Below are positions 12,423 through 24,731 of a stretch of DNA of 64,000 nucleotides, one piece after another. Numbering within the stretch: position 1 is the stretch's first letter; every line of letters begins with the position of its first letter. The position numbers were made by a program, and so were the translations under genes. The stretch is from the NCBI GenBank assembly GCA_003313425.1, contig NHZP01000068.1, positions 62,001 through 126,000 of the forward strand, given 5' to 3'. Source of the DNA: Pseudopyrenochaeta lycopersici (Eukaryota; Ascomycota; Dothideomycetes; Pleosporales; Pseudopyrenochaetaceae). The notes under the pieces are model-generated. The model worked only from the letters and a program-made list of their open reading frames with translations, was not told the origin of the DNA and made no database searches.

Positions 12423-14060
12423 ATGACCTCTCAACGACAGCCTCCTGCAGCTCAAAAGGAAGGTCGTGTCCTTCTTACATCGCAGGCCTTTAATTTAAAG
12501 TAGATAAAGAGCGTCCGGAGGGCTGCGAAGCTGTTTAACGTTCCTAATTTAACGCTCCAAGGTCGCCTCAACAGACGCCTACCTCAACCTATTATTAACG
12601 CACGTAAACAGAAGCTATTACCTACTAAGGAACAGAGCCTTATTTATTAGATACTAGAGCTTAATTAATAAGGCTTTCCGCCTTATATTATTAACGTACG
12701 TTAGATAGGAGACGCCCTTTTCGCTGCACGAGGTTAGCAGCCTCCTCTACCACCTCTTAGTAAGAACTAGGTCTCTTGCTTTGTTAAGGCTTAGTCAGAG
12801 CTTTAGACAAAGTAGAACTATAAATTCTACTTACAGCGCGTAAAATGCGAGGATCCTATAAAGATAAACGCCTAGTATAGCCTTATAAGGGACATAATTA
12901 AGACGTATAGGATAGTAGTAGAGGACACCTATAACTTTAATAAGGCAGGGTTTATAATAGGTATCGCCTTAACGTTAAAGGTGGTTACTAGCTCTAATAC
13001 TATTAGACGAGCAACTGTTATACAGCCTAGTAACCGTAACTAGATAATAATAATTAAGTGTGTAAGCGCTGTAAGCTACGTACTGCCTCCCTTTATTATC
13101 CTTACGGGTAAGGTCTACTAGGCGTCGTAGTATAGTCCTAAGCTTCAGCTGCCTAGTAACTAGAGTATTAGTGTAAGTAATAATAGATAGATAAATAATA
13201 ACCTTAGCCTTGCCTAGTTAAAGCATTTTAACGTCCTTACAGCCTTACGTATAATTAGAAGCTATCGCCTTCTTATACTAGACAGCTATAGCAGCCACGC
13301 GACGCCTGCATTTAATACTTACTACTTAGAGAAGAATATTATTACCCTCTATATACCTCCTTATACGTCTTATAAGCTACAGCCTCTTAATATTAGTTAC
13401 TTCTCGCCTCGTAAGATAGCGTACAGACACGTAATAGATAGGCTTACGCGCTAACAGGTGCAGTTTATTAATAAGGACAAGTTTCTATATATATATCCTA
13501 ATATACGTATAACTATTTTCTTAGTTTTAAACATCCTTAGAGGCTTTCAGGCGACAGGCTTAGTCCTGTTCTGTCCTGAACGCGTCCTATTAACGCTTAC
13601 AGTTGTCTGTACACCGTCTCCTCTACAGACAGAGGCCACGGCTGAGGCTGTTTAGACAACAGAAACGCCTCACACGATAGATTAACTCAATCAACAGGCC
13701 CGTCTCGTACGTAAGCTCCTCCACCGTCAATCACAGAGCCCCTTAAGCAGGGCTCTCGCTTAGCTCATTAAAGGCTGTTAGCTAGCTATAAACTTAGCTA
13801 CAATCTTAGTAGAAGAAAACAGCAAACTCTATGCCTTAAACGCGCGTTTATAACGTAGGAAGGGTAGGCAGCAATAATATATTGTAGCTGGAGGCGCGTT
13901 GCAGGTTAAGGTAGGTCGTGCGTTAGCTGTGGCTGCTGAAAGAGCCTTAAATGTAAGGGTAGAGGGTGAGGCTTCTCGGCCTCGGCAACGAGCACCTCTA
14001 ACCTGCAGTAAGTGCGGAGTTTAAGGTCATATTCGCACCTCGTGTAGACAGAGATAGAGA
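12423..14060 (+). pseudogene. pogo-family DDE transposase, RIP-inactivated
   Basis: From ATG at 12,423 a single plus-strand frame can be followed to ~14,060 through many TAG/TAA codons. It aligns by eye with the transposase at 29,368-27,761: the N-terminal helix-turn-helix, VEDTYNFNKAGF in place of FYNFDETGF, LLILDSYSSHATP in place of LVLDGHSSHAT, and LQPLN in place of LQPLD. Two of the three catalytic Asp are therefore Asn, the G-to-A change expected from RIP. A C-terminal zinc-knuckle-like CSKCGVxGHIRTSC is retained. It cannot encode an active enzyme. Confidence 0.8.
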
Positions 14061-14263
14061 ATATTATTACTATATTTACTAGCAAATTTACTGCGTGGTT
14101 GTCGCGTTATCGTACGTTGAGATCCTCTCGTTTCGTGATGGTGCGCGACTGACTGGTGGAGGATGCAGGCCATGTGACCATGAGTAGGCTAAGACATGGC
14201 ATGCCAAGATGTCAGTGCACGGCGCTTGTTTAGTGCGCTAAGAGAGTATATGTGGGGCGAATT

Positions 14264-17200
14264 AATTTCAAATCAGTTCTGAATCGATTCTATCAAAACA
14301 ATAATCCCTAAACACCACAACACACACCACTAATTACATCTACAACACAATAGCATAGCTGCTAGGCGCCGCACTACTATCCTTAACAGCAATGTATATA
14401 TTCTATACATTAAATCTATTTTGAATTAATTCCTAATTAATTCTAGCCTAACTATAAAGCATATCGCCGGCTAAATACCCTCTTTATAGGCATTAGTGCC
14501 TTTAATCTTAATAATAATACTGCTCTAATTATGTATATTAGCGAGGTTATATACCGCTAGTATATTAGTAGCAGATATCTCTACAGTATATAAATTAATT
14601 TAGAACTAATTTAGAACTAATTCTAACTAGGTATAGCGTTAGTTCTCTACCTATAGGAACTTAATTAACTACCTCTACTATAACTATAATATCCTTATAG
14701 TCTCCCCCTCTACTTATAGAGTTAGAATCCCGCCTTAGCCTATAATTTAAGCTAAGATATATAAGTATATTAAATTAATTTAGAATTAGTTCCTAACTAA
14801 TTTTAGTGTAGTACAGAACTATTATAGCTACCTACTAAGTATAAGTAGTACCTCTCTTTACTACTTAGGCTAATATTACTACCGCCTAAGCTTTAGTGCC
14901 GCAGCCGCCTTCCTAAGCTATAGTGTTACTTCCTAATAGTTCTATAAGTTAAATTAATTTAAAATTAGTTCTAAATTTATTCTAACAACTTTATAGTAAG
15001 ATCTAGTCTGTATAAACGCTGCCTGCTGCGCTATTAGTAGCTGCTAGGTTCTATGTGATACTTATATGTCTAAGAAGGATAATAATAATATTAATAGTTA
15101 GAATATACTTAAATTAATCTTAAATTAATTACTAATTAATTTAGGATGTACGTTCTTCTAGACTAGTAATTTCTAGAGGTATAAGAATAGGGGTTTATAG
15201 GTAGAGATAATTACAGAGGATATAGTAGTGCAGGCAGAAGAGTAGGTAGTAGAGCTAGAAGAGTATAGCAGCTCTAAAAGCTCTACTAGGCTCTCCTCTA
15301 CCTACCTATCTATTTTCTCTGCCTTTACTAATTAAATTAATTTAAAATTAATTTAAAAATAATTCTAAAATAAATTAGACTTTTTAGTTTATTCTAACTT
15401 CTAGCTTTAGGCTATTATATAGCTAAATAAAAAGTACTCTATAATTCTAAATATCCTTCCCTTATTAAAGTACTATCTATTAATATATACACCCTTAAGT
15501 AAATACTCTAAATTATTTATTAATAAATTTAGAATGTATTTAGCTTAAATAGTACGTACTCTTAGCCTTTCTCTTCTAATAATTCTTATAAGGTGTAGGT
15601 ATATTATGTAAGAGTAGTAATCTTTAAGTCTCTTTATAGTTAATCTAACCCTTTTTCTACCTCTTACCCTTATTAGAAGTCTTATAGTAAGGTGTATTAA
15701 ACTAAAGGGGACTAGTATAAGTATCCTCTTTATAGGATAGAATTAGTTCTGAATTAGTTCTAAGTTTATTCTCTATCTGCTTATCGCCTGCTGCTTTCTC
15801 TTAGCTATTTCTAGTTACTGCTACTACTAACACCTTAGATATAGCTAGAGGAGGTAATAATATATCTTCTTAGTGTTGTGTCTAAGATTACTCTAGTATA
15901 GGAGGCAGTTATTAAGAGAATTAATTCTTAATATCTTCTATATACTTATAATAGAGGGCTATTACTCTTTAGATATACTTAAGAGTACTATATATACGTT
16001 TAAGAGATAAAACTCCTATAGGAACTAGAGAGAGTTTATATTATAGATAGATGTTGCGTATATAGTGTGCAAGAGCTCCCCTTAAGCTAAATTTACGCTA
16101 AATTAATTTAGAATTAATTAAAATATAAGGGATTAATATATAGAGTATAATATATTACTACTCTTAAAGGTAGCCTAACAGAATAGCTCGCCTGTATAGA
16201 TTATATATTAGCCCTAGCTATCCTAAAGACTAAACTCTGTTAACCTAGCTAGTAGAGAAGGAAGGGAAGCATATTATTAGTACACTAGCTAGATTAATTA
16301 GGAACTAATTTAGAATTAATTCGCGCTTACTTATATAAAAGGAGAGTATTTTACTAGTTATTATTAAAATATTATTACAGAGAGGTTACTTAAAAAATAG
16401 AAGATATTATTATCTATTTATATCTAGTGCAGAAAACTTTTTACTATGCTAGACCTAACTAGGTGAGAATTAGAATAGGATATAAACTAGTTCTAAATTA
16501 ATTTCCTTCTTAAAATTTATATTTCTAATTATAACTATACTTCGCGTACTCTAAGCACTAAATTAACCTCTTATTATTCTATATAGAACTCGCGTTTCTT
16601 ATATTTAAGTAATACTCTCTCCCTTTTAACTTAGAATTCTTTACGCTCTTATTTAAGCGTTTAGCTAGACGTTAGGCTAGCTTACTTAATTAGTTTATAA
16701 TATATTCTAAATTAATTAAGAGCGCTCCGCACTCTATAGTAGGAGCTAGTAAAGACCTTACTAGAGAACCTTATAGAGGAGAAGATTTATAGGACCTTCC
16801 CTATTATGCTCTTAACGCTCTTCTTCCTTTAGCTAAATAAGAGCGCCGTGCCCTACTTAAACTAAAGTTTTTAAAGCTCTCTAAGATATCTTTAGTATTA
16901 TCTAATATTTAGTAAATATCTGCCTTATAACGTCCTAATTAACTTAGAATTAATTTAGAATTAGTTTTAATATTACCTACTTATCTCTCTCCCTATATTC
17001 TAATAATACTAAGCACTAAGAGTAAGGTTTTAGCGTAACCTATATCTAATACTATATTTATTACAAACTTTATACTCCTAGATATCTTACATATCTATAA
17101 TTATAGCCCTATAGTATTTAGAATTAGTCTAGGACTAGTTTAGAATTAATTTACTTATATCTTAATTCCTTTAAGGAGCTTATACCTAGTTCTAGTATAG

Positions 17201-19270
17201 TATCCCTTAGAAGTAGCTTATTTAATAGTATTAGTGTAAGACTCTAGAGTATCCTAAGCAGCTCAAAGCATATTATTACAATAGTAGTTAAGACCTGCTG
17301 TAATAACTAGGTTCTTCTTATGTTTAACCTAATCCTTAATAGCCTAGGATACTGCATTATCTTAAATTAATTTAGAACTAGTTACGAATCTATTTAATAG
17401 GATCTTACTAGAGATTAGGTTACATAACTTAAAATACTCTAACTGTAAGGTAGCTGTTAGGAGAGCCTTTATTTAGCCCTAGTTAGAATCTTCCCTGTAA
17501 GTAGACTAAGGACAGACTTTATTAATCTCACGTAGAAAATAAATATAGCAGAACTGAAGGTAACAGCTAAGCTAGTACTACTATAACCTGTTACGTAGGT
17601 TAAGCCTTAAGAGATATTAACTAAATCCTAGTAAGAATTAGCTCTAAATTAATTCAGAACTAGTTCGCCTACTAGCTATTTGCTTTATATCTATATCTAC
17701 TGTTACACCTACCGCACTAGTTCTATTTAGGTATATCTAGTTAAATAATACCCTAGTAAGATACGCATAAATAGTAAAGAATTCTATAAACGCCTTCTTA
17801 TATATATCTAAGGTTTGCGTATTTATAATTATACGCCTAAAGGTAAAAACTAACCCTAATTAATTATAAGCTAATTTAGACTTAATTTAACTTACGTTTC
17901 CTATACTCTATAAGGGATAATATAAATAGTACCTTAGACTAGTTATCCTAAAATCTCTTAAAAGATATATTAATTTAAAATATATTCTAGGTTATAAGTA
18001 TTAACGCTTAGTCCTTAAAGAGGTAAATAATAATATCCCTAGTTATTATAGGGAGAACGCGCTATATATATACCTAATTTACGTAGAATTAGTTTAGAAC
18101 TAGTTTAGAATAAGTTCTACTAAACGTACTGTAGAGGGTTCTGTATAATACGTCTTCTATTTAAATAAGACCTCTTTAAGTCTACTACTGTATAAGAACA
18201 TAAGTAGCCGCTTATAATAAACTAGCCTTATAATTTAGTCTTTATCTATAAAGGCTACATAGAAATCTTTAATTAATTTATACCTATACTACTGCAGATA
18301 CTGTAATAGAGCTAGTAATTTAAGGAATTTAGCTAGAACTTATTTAGAATTAATTTAGAATAAATTTAATTATTATACCTACTTCTTATTATACCTAGGT
18401 GTAGGATAGGCTGTAAAACCTAAAGAATATCTCCTGTATAGTCCTAATCTATAAGCTATAGTAGTAGAAGTATATAAGTGTGTATACTAGTTAATACTAG
18501 TATAAGATACGGGACCTAAGCTGTATTTAATAGGATAATAATATTAAATATAATATTACAGCCTCGTTTTATTAGTGTTCCCTATCCTTAAATATAATCT
18601 ATGCCTAATCTTAGTTAGAATTAATTCGTAATTAATTTAGAATACATTACTATACGTCTGTAATTATAAGTACTATAGTTTAACTACGTTACACTATTCT
18701 TAATAAGGCTTAGAGAAACTATCTAGCAGCGTTTGTAGATACTTAATATCTAGGGCAGGAACTCGCTAGAGTAAATAAGTCTCGGTTGTGCCTCTAGTCT
18801 AGTTCTAGCATCCTATAAGCTACAGTAGAGATCTAGTTAATAGCTAAATTAGTTTAGAATTAATTCTAAATTAAATATTAAAAACTTACTACGCCCTCTA
18901 CTCTATATAGCCTTATACTATAGGATAGCTTTCTTAGAGTATAAGCTGTCCTAAAGCGTTAAGATAAGCTATTAAAGTAGCTCTTTACCTTTCGCTTTCC
19001 TTTATTATTCTTAATTTAAGATAATAAGCTTTTAATCTCTCGTAGCTTTACGTATAATACTATGTCTACCTCTAAATAGGAGATTAATTTTAATTTATTC
19101 TAAATATATTTATAATGTTTAATCCTAGAATATTTAAGTACCTAGCGAAAGGCCTAGGTATTTAAGAAGGGGCAGAATATAGGCTTCTTACCTACTTTAC
19201 TAGCCTTAGAGTATTAGAACTATCTACCTGTAAATTAGCTTAGAACTAATTCTAAATTAATTTACTTTAT
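14264..19270. repeat. periodically spaced clusters of an 11-bp AT-rich motif
   Basis: About 24 short clusters, each of 2-4 tandem copies of an 11-nt unit close to AGAAYTARTTY (example at ~18,090: agaattagtttagaactag), recur through otherwise dissimilar AT-rich sequence. Approximate positions are 14,270, 14,425, 14,595, 14,775, 14,955, 15,115, 15,340, 15,740, 16,090, 16,300, 16,945, 17,125, 17,370, 17,645, 17,870, 18,095, 18,340, 18,620, 18,845 and 19,235, so spacing is about 160-280 bp. The core is palindromic (GAATTAATTC, GAACTAGTTC; GAATCGATTC in the least mutated copy at ~14,282). No ORF is present. Confidence 0.75.
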
Positions 19271-19353
19271 ATACACTCTTTATGCGCTGTAATAGACTAT
19301 CTTAATTAACACCCTATCTATATATATCCCCTAATTATATAATATAGGCGTAG

Positions 19354-19603
19354 TGTTATAGGCGAAGAGGCCTAACTAACGAGTGTGCATTTGTCCTATA
19401 CTACAGAAGGAGAAAGATAGAGAAGAGGTTATAGGTTTCCTTAGAGGATATATATATATGTTCGTACAAGTAAAGAGGAACGTGCTCCTCTAGCTACTAA
19501 CTTATATAAGCTAATAAGAAAAGAGAGTAGAGAAGATTAAGGAGTTCTTTCCCTGTGCAATAGTAGCGAAGCCTCTCCTACTTAAAGGGCGCAGCCTATT
19601 ATA
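19354..19603 (-). repeat. gypsy-1 3' LTR (left copy)
   Basis: Begins TGTTATAGGCGAAGAGGCC and ends ...GCAGCCTATTATA. It matches the right copy over its whole length but carries more C-to-T and G-to-A changes, for example CCCGTGCGA in the right copy against CCTGTGCAA here. Confidence 0.9.
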
Positions 19604-19620
19604 ATACCCTTCTCCTCCTT
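19604..19620 (-). promoter_or_regulatory. gypsy-1 polypurine tract
   Basis: Read on the minus strand, AAGGAGGAGAAGGGTAT lies directly against the 3' LTR. A purine run at this position primes plus-strand DNA synthesis in LTR retrotransposons and confirms the minus-strand orientation. Confidence 0.65.
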
Positions 19621-19916
19621 AAATAACTGTGTTACTTCTTTATACGTAGTTTAACTTTAACCTTATACTTATATAGGTAGCGTTATATTATTATACTATA
19701 AAAGTAGAGATATTATGTATACTTTTTCTTATTTATTTATAAGTAATTTTCCTCCTTTACCTATTATTATTACCTAATAACGTAAAGTAGAGGAGAGGTT
19801 AGTTATTTACTCGCTCGTGCGCATATAAAGAGCTTTTCCTCTAACTCTTTCTTTCTCTTTTACTACTTAACTTTAACTTACTTACGTATAACTTATCTTC
19901 CTATTATTACTAATAT

Positions 19917-21300
19917 GCCTCCTAAAGCAGCTCCCTTAGCTAGTTAGCCTAATCGTAGTATATAGGGTTCTAGTAGTTATAGTAGTAGTGTAAACTATCT
20001 TGCTTATATAACTGCTAGTAATATTATGTCTACGCACGCAGCTGCTAAGGCTGACATTACTTAGGTTGCTTATACTTAGCTTACTTAAACTACTCCTAAC
20101 TAAACTTAACCTGCTAGTATTATTATTCCTGCTGCTTAGGGTAATACGTCTCTTCTCTTTACTAACTACGTAATCTAGTATATCCTAGATACTCTAGTTA
20201 TAGATAAGTTTTGCTGTCTCTTTATAACTACTTCTATACGTTTTATTTCTCTTTTCTTTTCTATATCTAACGTTATTTAGCCTAAGCTAGTTTATATTAC
20301 TAAATTTTTCCTTTATTCTGTTAATTAATCTCTATATAATGCTTAGTAGGGCTATAGTCTTAATAATTTCTCTCTTATTATTACTTATTATATAATTAAC
20401 GCTTAGTAACTCCTCTCTAGTTATTAATCTTACCTTAAAGCCTACTTTATCTATAGCTGTAGTTCTCTTAACGCTAACTTCTATTCTAATAACTATGCTA
20501 AGGCTATATAAGAGCGTTGTACGTTTACAGCCTTTACTAGGTATATCTCTATTACTAGTAAGTAGAGCAGAGCTTACTCTAATTACGTGTAGTAGGATTA
20601 TAGTATATCTTATATAGCTAGGCGTGCTCTACCTCTCTTACCTTCTAACAGAGTCTCTATTCCTTAGCGTAGTTAAGGTTAGAGTTAAGTCCTTACTAAG
20701 CCTAAGGAGGATAAACGTTTCTTAGACGTCTTAGGTTAGAGGGCCTTATACAGGGTTAGTTAGCTTATACTAGCTTATTTCTCTAACCTTTTAGTAGTTT
20801 CCTAGATAGTAGCTGTACAGGCTATATATAAGTCCTCTATTTCTTATAGGCTTCTATAGTAATAAGATTCTCTTCTAGCTCCTAAGTTAAGTTATAGTAC
20901 CCCTCCTATTTTATATAGAACTTGTTATATTAATTTTATAAGCGCTTATCTTAGATATTTTTAATTACTTATTTAAGGTAGTCTTCCTATAGGTCGTTGT
21001 CTTATATAATAATAGTAGCGGGGTTTAAGTTATTAGTTTATTATAATAGGAAGGAGTCTTTAGTAGCTAGTCTTAGCTTCTCTATATAGTATAATTTAGT
21101 TCTCTATAGTATATAAAGCTTAACCTAATAGGGGTCTTATACGCAGGCAACTTAGTACTTCTTACTTTTCTAGTTAAGTTTCTTACTTCTGCGTATAGTT
21201 CGTACGTGCCTAAGGTCTAACTATACCTAGTCTCTAACCTTATACTTAAGAGCTAGGTAACGTGTCTTATTTACCTATACTTCCTGTTATTATTAAGCGT
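19917..21300 (+). pseudogene. additional ORF relic antisense to pol in gypsy-1
   Basis: From ATG at 19,917 (MPPKAAPLAS) one plus-strand frame runs for over 1 kb with stops almost only as TAG or TAA at plausible Gln positions. It is S/T/A/N-rich at first (GSSSYSSSVNYLAYITASN), later basic and hydrophobic. A TATA-like CATATAAAGAGC and pyrimidine-rich leader lie at ~19,828-19,915, which suggests its own promoter. It lies between pol and the 3' LTR but on the opposite strand. Antisense extra ORFs in this position are known from some plant gypsy elements. I do not recognise the protein. Confidence 0.45.
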
Positions 21301-21349
21301 GTATTATAGCTAAGATAGCCTAGTTAGCAGCTTATTTTAGTATTTATAT

Positions 21350-24300
21350 AATACTTTTTACTTATTTACTAGAGGGTGTTACTCTATTAAGTAGGTTACT
21401 ACTAGCTAATTTCTTAGGTAGCTCTAGGAAGAGCGAGTTTAGATAGCTGTATAGAAGGAAGAAAGGAGTAACGCTTGTAGAAGAGTTTATATAAGTGTTT
21501 AGCATTAGCTTAAGAATTAGGTATAGCGTTACCTAGTTATTCTAGTCGTAGTTATAAAAGATTTAACTAACTGCTTTAATATTACTATTTACGTGTTCTG
21601 TAGTACTATCTGTTTATAGGTAGTAGGCTGTTAACAGGTTCCTCTATACTCCTAAGAGTTTATAAATTTTTCCCTATAGTTTGCTTATAAATTACGTGCC
21701 CCTATCTAATATAATAGACCTAGGAAGCCTATAGTAGCGGAAGACTTCTCGTATAAATACCTAGGCTACATTATCTGCTTTAATTATCTTAAGTAGGATT
21801 AGTATTACGCCTTTACCTAGGCAGTCTTTAACTACTATTAGGTTAGTGTAGCCAGATAACAGTAGTAGAATAGTAATAAAGTTAACTGTTAAGTCTTGCT
21901 ACGTACGACTAGGTACTAGTAACAGGCGTAGGTATCTGTGCTTACTATCTCTCTACAGGGTGCTTTATCTACATAAGCTGCAATTCTGTACAAATTAGCG
22001 GACGTTTTTACTTATACCTAGCCAGTACTAGGTACTAGCTAGCGTGCAGTACGTTTCTTCTCTTCTTAGGTAACCTGTTTACACAGCTAGATGTGCTTGC
22101 TAGATAATTCCTGTACAAAGAGGTTTATTTTTAGGCACCTAGATCCTAGATCTCTATTAGAGCTTTCTCTCTAAGTTAATTATGCAATCTTCTAGTAATA
22201 TAGCAAGTTTCTTTATTATACTAGGTAGTAACCTAGCACCTAGCTTTATAGCGTTATAGACTTCCTAATAGGTTAAGTTATCTTATATAGCTTAGTCCTA
22301 GTATTTAGCAATTAAGTCCTTAAGGATTAGAGCTTTTAGTAGGGACTTAGCTATAATTAAGCTATTAAGGGTTAACGTAGGGGTTTATACAACCCCTATA
22401 ACTGTTAGATCTTACTATTAGGCTAGTACTAATATAATAAACTCTCTACTTACTAGGCGGCTATCGTCTATTCCTTATAGTAGGTCCTAGTCTCTTCTAG
22501 ATAGTGCGTCCGCTTAGGTGTTCTCTTTACCTAGACAGTACTGCAGCTTTATATTATTAAACTGTAATAGGTAAACTAACTATCGTACGTGTTATTCTAT
22601 TATCTTTTACTTCTTTATAAAGTACTCTAGGTTCTTATAGTCTATAATTACTTTAAATTCTTATATACTATAAAGTTCTGCGTTCTATTTATTTAGGTAT
22701 ATAATAACTACTAGTAACTCCTTATTATAAATTAGGTAGTTACTCTTATACGCTAGGAATTTCCTTAAGAGGTAAGCTACTATATAAAGAGTTCCTTACT
22801 TATCTTCTTATAATAGTACCCTGCCTATAGTAAAGCCTAAAGAGTTATATTCTACTATTATCTATTATTTAAGTAAGAAAGTAGTAAGGACTTTATCTAC
22901 TAAGAATATATCCTTAAGAGCTTAGAAACTCTACTCTTATTCTATATCTTATAGGAATTTCTCTTCTTTTCTTATTAGCTATATAAGAGGCTTTACTAGT
23001 TAAGAGAAGTTTAAGATAAAGCGTCTATAGAAGTTAGTAAACCTTAAGAATCTTTATACGCCTTTAACTATTATTAGGGCCTCCTATTCTTAAATAGCTT
23101 AGACTTTCTTAGAGTCTATAAATATACCTTTCTATACTTCTAGGATAAAGCTAAGGTACTTTATACGCTAAATATTAAACTTGTATTTACTTAGTTCTAG
23201 GTATAGTCCTACTTCTTATAGGTAATCTAATACTTTTTATACGTAGGCGTAGTACTAAGAGAGTAATCCTTTAGTAAAGATAAGGATATTGTCTAGGTAT
23301 ACAGAAGTAAAGTTGTCTAAGAAGTCTTGTAGGGCCTAGTTAATATACCTCTAAAAGGTACTTAGTATATTTACTAGGCTAAAGGGCGTTACTAGCTACT
23401 TATACAATCTAAATTATATTTAAAACGCAGTTATCTATTCTAATCCTTTACTTATCCTTATCTTATAGAATACTGTAGTAACGTCTAGCTTAGTATACTA
23501 TATAGCTTATCTAATTTAGTTTAATATCTTACGTATAAGAGGTAGTAAGTAACAGTCCTTCTTAGTTAGGGCGTTAAGAGCTCTATAGTCTATACAGAAT
23601 TATAGTCCTCCTCCTAGCTTACGTACGAATAGTACAGGTAAGGCTACTAGTAAGCTACTTACACGGATAAACCCTTTATCTAGGAGGTCTAATAGCGTCT
23701 TCCTTAGTACTAAGAGTTTATCTCTTAATATTACGTAGAGAGGTTTGTACAGTATCTCTAGCTTCTATCTATCCTTCTCTTCTAACTCTATTACGTAGTC
23801 TTATTATAAGCCTTACTATAAGAGTAGCTTATTTCCTTCCTTAGGTAAGAATATCTTTAGATAAGGTTATACATAAGCTAGTAAGGCGTTGCATATTTCC
23901 TATAGTGTTTTTTAGACCTTTAGGCGTAGTACTTTCTTAATATCTCTTAGGCTTATAGCAAAGATTTAAGTCTTACTATAGCTTTATCTATAGTATCGTA
24001 CGTAGTGTTAGAAAGCTACAGCTAATACTAAAGTATAGCTAAAGTCTAGAGTAGCGTATTCTATACTACGTATAGTAACCTTATATACTTTTAAGTATAG
24101 AAGTTTCTTCTCTGCGTTAATAACGCCTTTAATACTCTCTAACTAAGTCTTCCTAAAGATTATATTATATTAGTAAGTAGTTAGAGTAACGTACGCAGCT
24201 ACGTACTACTATATTCCTCTTACGTCTAATAAAAATTTAGTAACGTATAATACTATACTCTTTTATTTATTTACTCCTTTAATCTTAATAGAGAGGATCT

Positions 24301-24400
24301 TAATACGTAGTAAGTTTAAGTCCTTTACAAGTTTCTTACTTAATAAATAGTAGGTGCAGTAACTGTTATTAATTATAGCAGTAGCTAGTTATACAGAATT
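21350..24400 (-). pseudogene. gypsy-1 pol relic (reverse transcriptase, RNase H, integrase)
   Basis: Minus-strand motifs broken by RIP stops: LPVLFVRKLGGGL-stop-FCIDYRALN near 23,600 (RT domain entry), VYLDNILIFTK near 23,290 (YLDD catalytic box with the second Asp changed to Asn), and QYCLGKENT-stop-ADALSRRD near 22,510 (end of RNase H). Integrase should lie between ~22,300 and 21,350. Order is as in Ty3/gypsy elements. No part remains open for more than a few tens of codons. Confidence 0.8.
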
Positions 24401-24424
24401 AATAATAATATTTATAGATATAGG

Positions 24425-24726
24425 TGTTAGGGTTCAATCCTTTCAGGTTACTAGACGCAGGTGAAAGGGTTCAATCCTTCCAAGTTACTAGACGCAGGTG
24501 AAAGGTAACGATCCTGCCAAGTTACTAGACGCAGGTGAAAGGTAACTGTTACCTCTTACCTTTCACCAAGCTAGGTAACTGGATCGGGACTAGCCTGCTC
24601 TAGCTCATGTATATAGGCAGCACCTCTCCCCTGAAGGTGAGAGGTATCTGCTATTTTGTCCATTTCCTTTTAAATTGAGTTTCTTCAACTAAGACCGTCC
24701 CAACTGTGCGTGTTGACTGCCTTACA
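24425..24726. mobile_element. solo LTR, un-RIPped, inserted in gypsy-1
   Basis: A 302-bp unit starting TGTTAGGGTTC and ending GACTGCCTTACA (TG...CA), flanked by a perfect 5-bp duplication ATAGG (24,420-24,424 and 24,727-24,731). Composition is balanced and contrasts with the RIP-mutated host element. It contains three 37-bp tandem units (24,431-24,541) with GGTTCAATCC and TTACTAGACGCAGGTGAAAG. These are followed by an inverted copy (TTACCTTTCACC), so a hairpin can form. A TATA-like TGTATATAGGCAG lies near 24,608. Neither gag nor pol of this family is in the window. Confidence 0.85.
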
Positions 24727-24731
24727 ATAGG

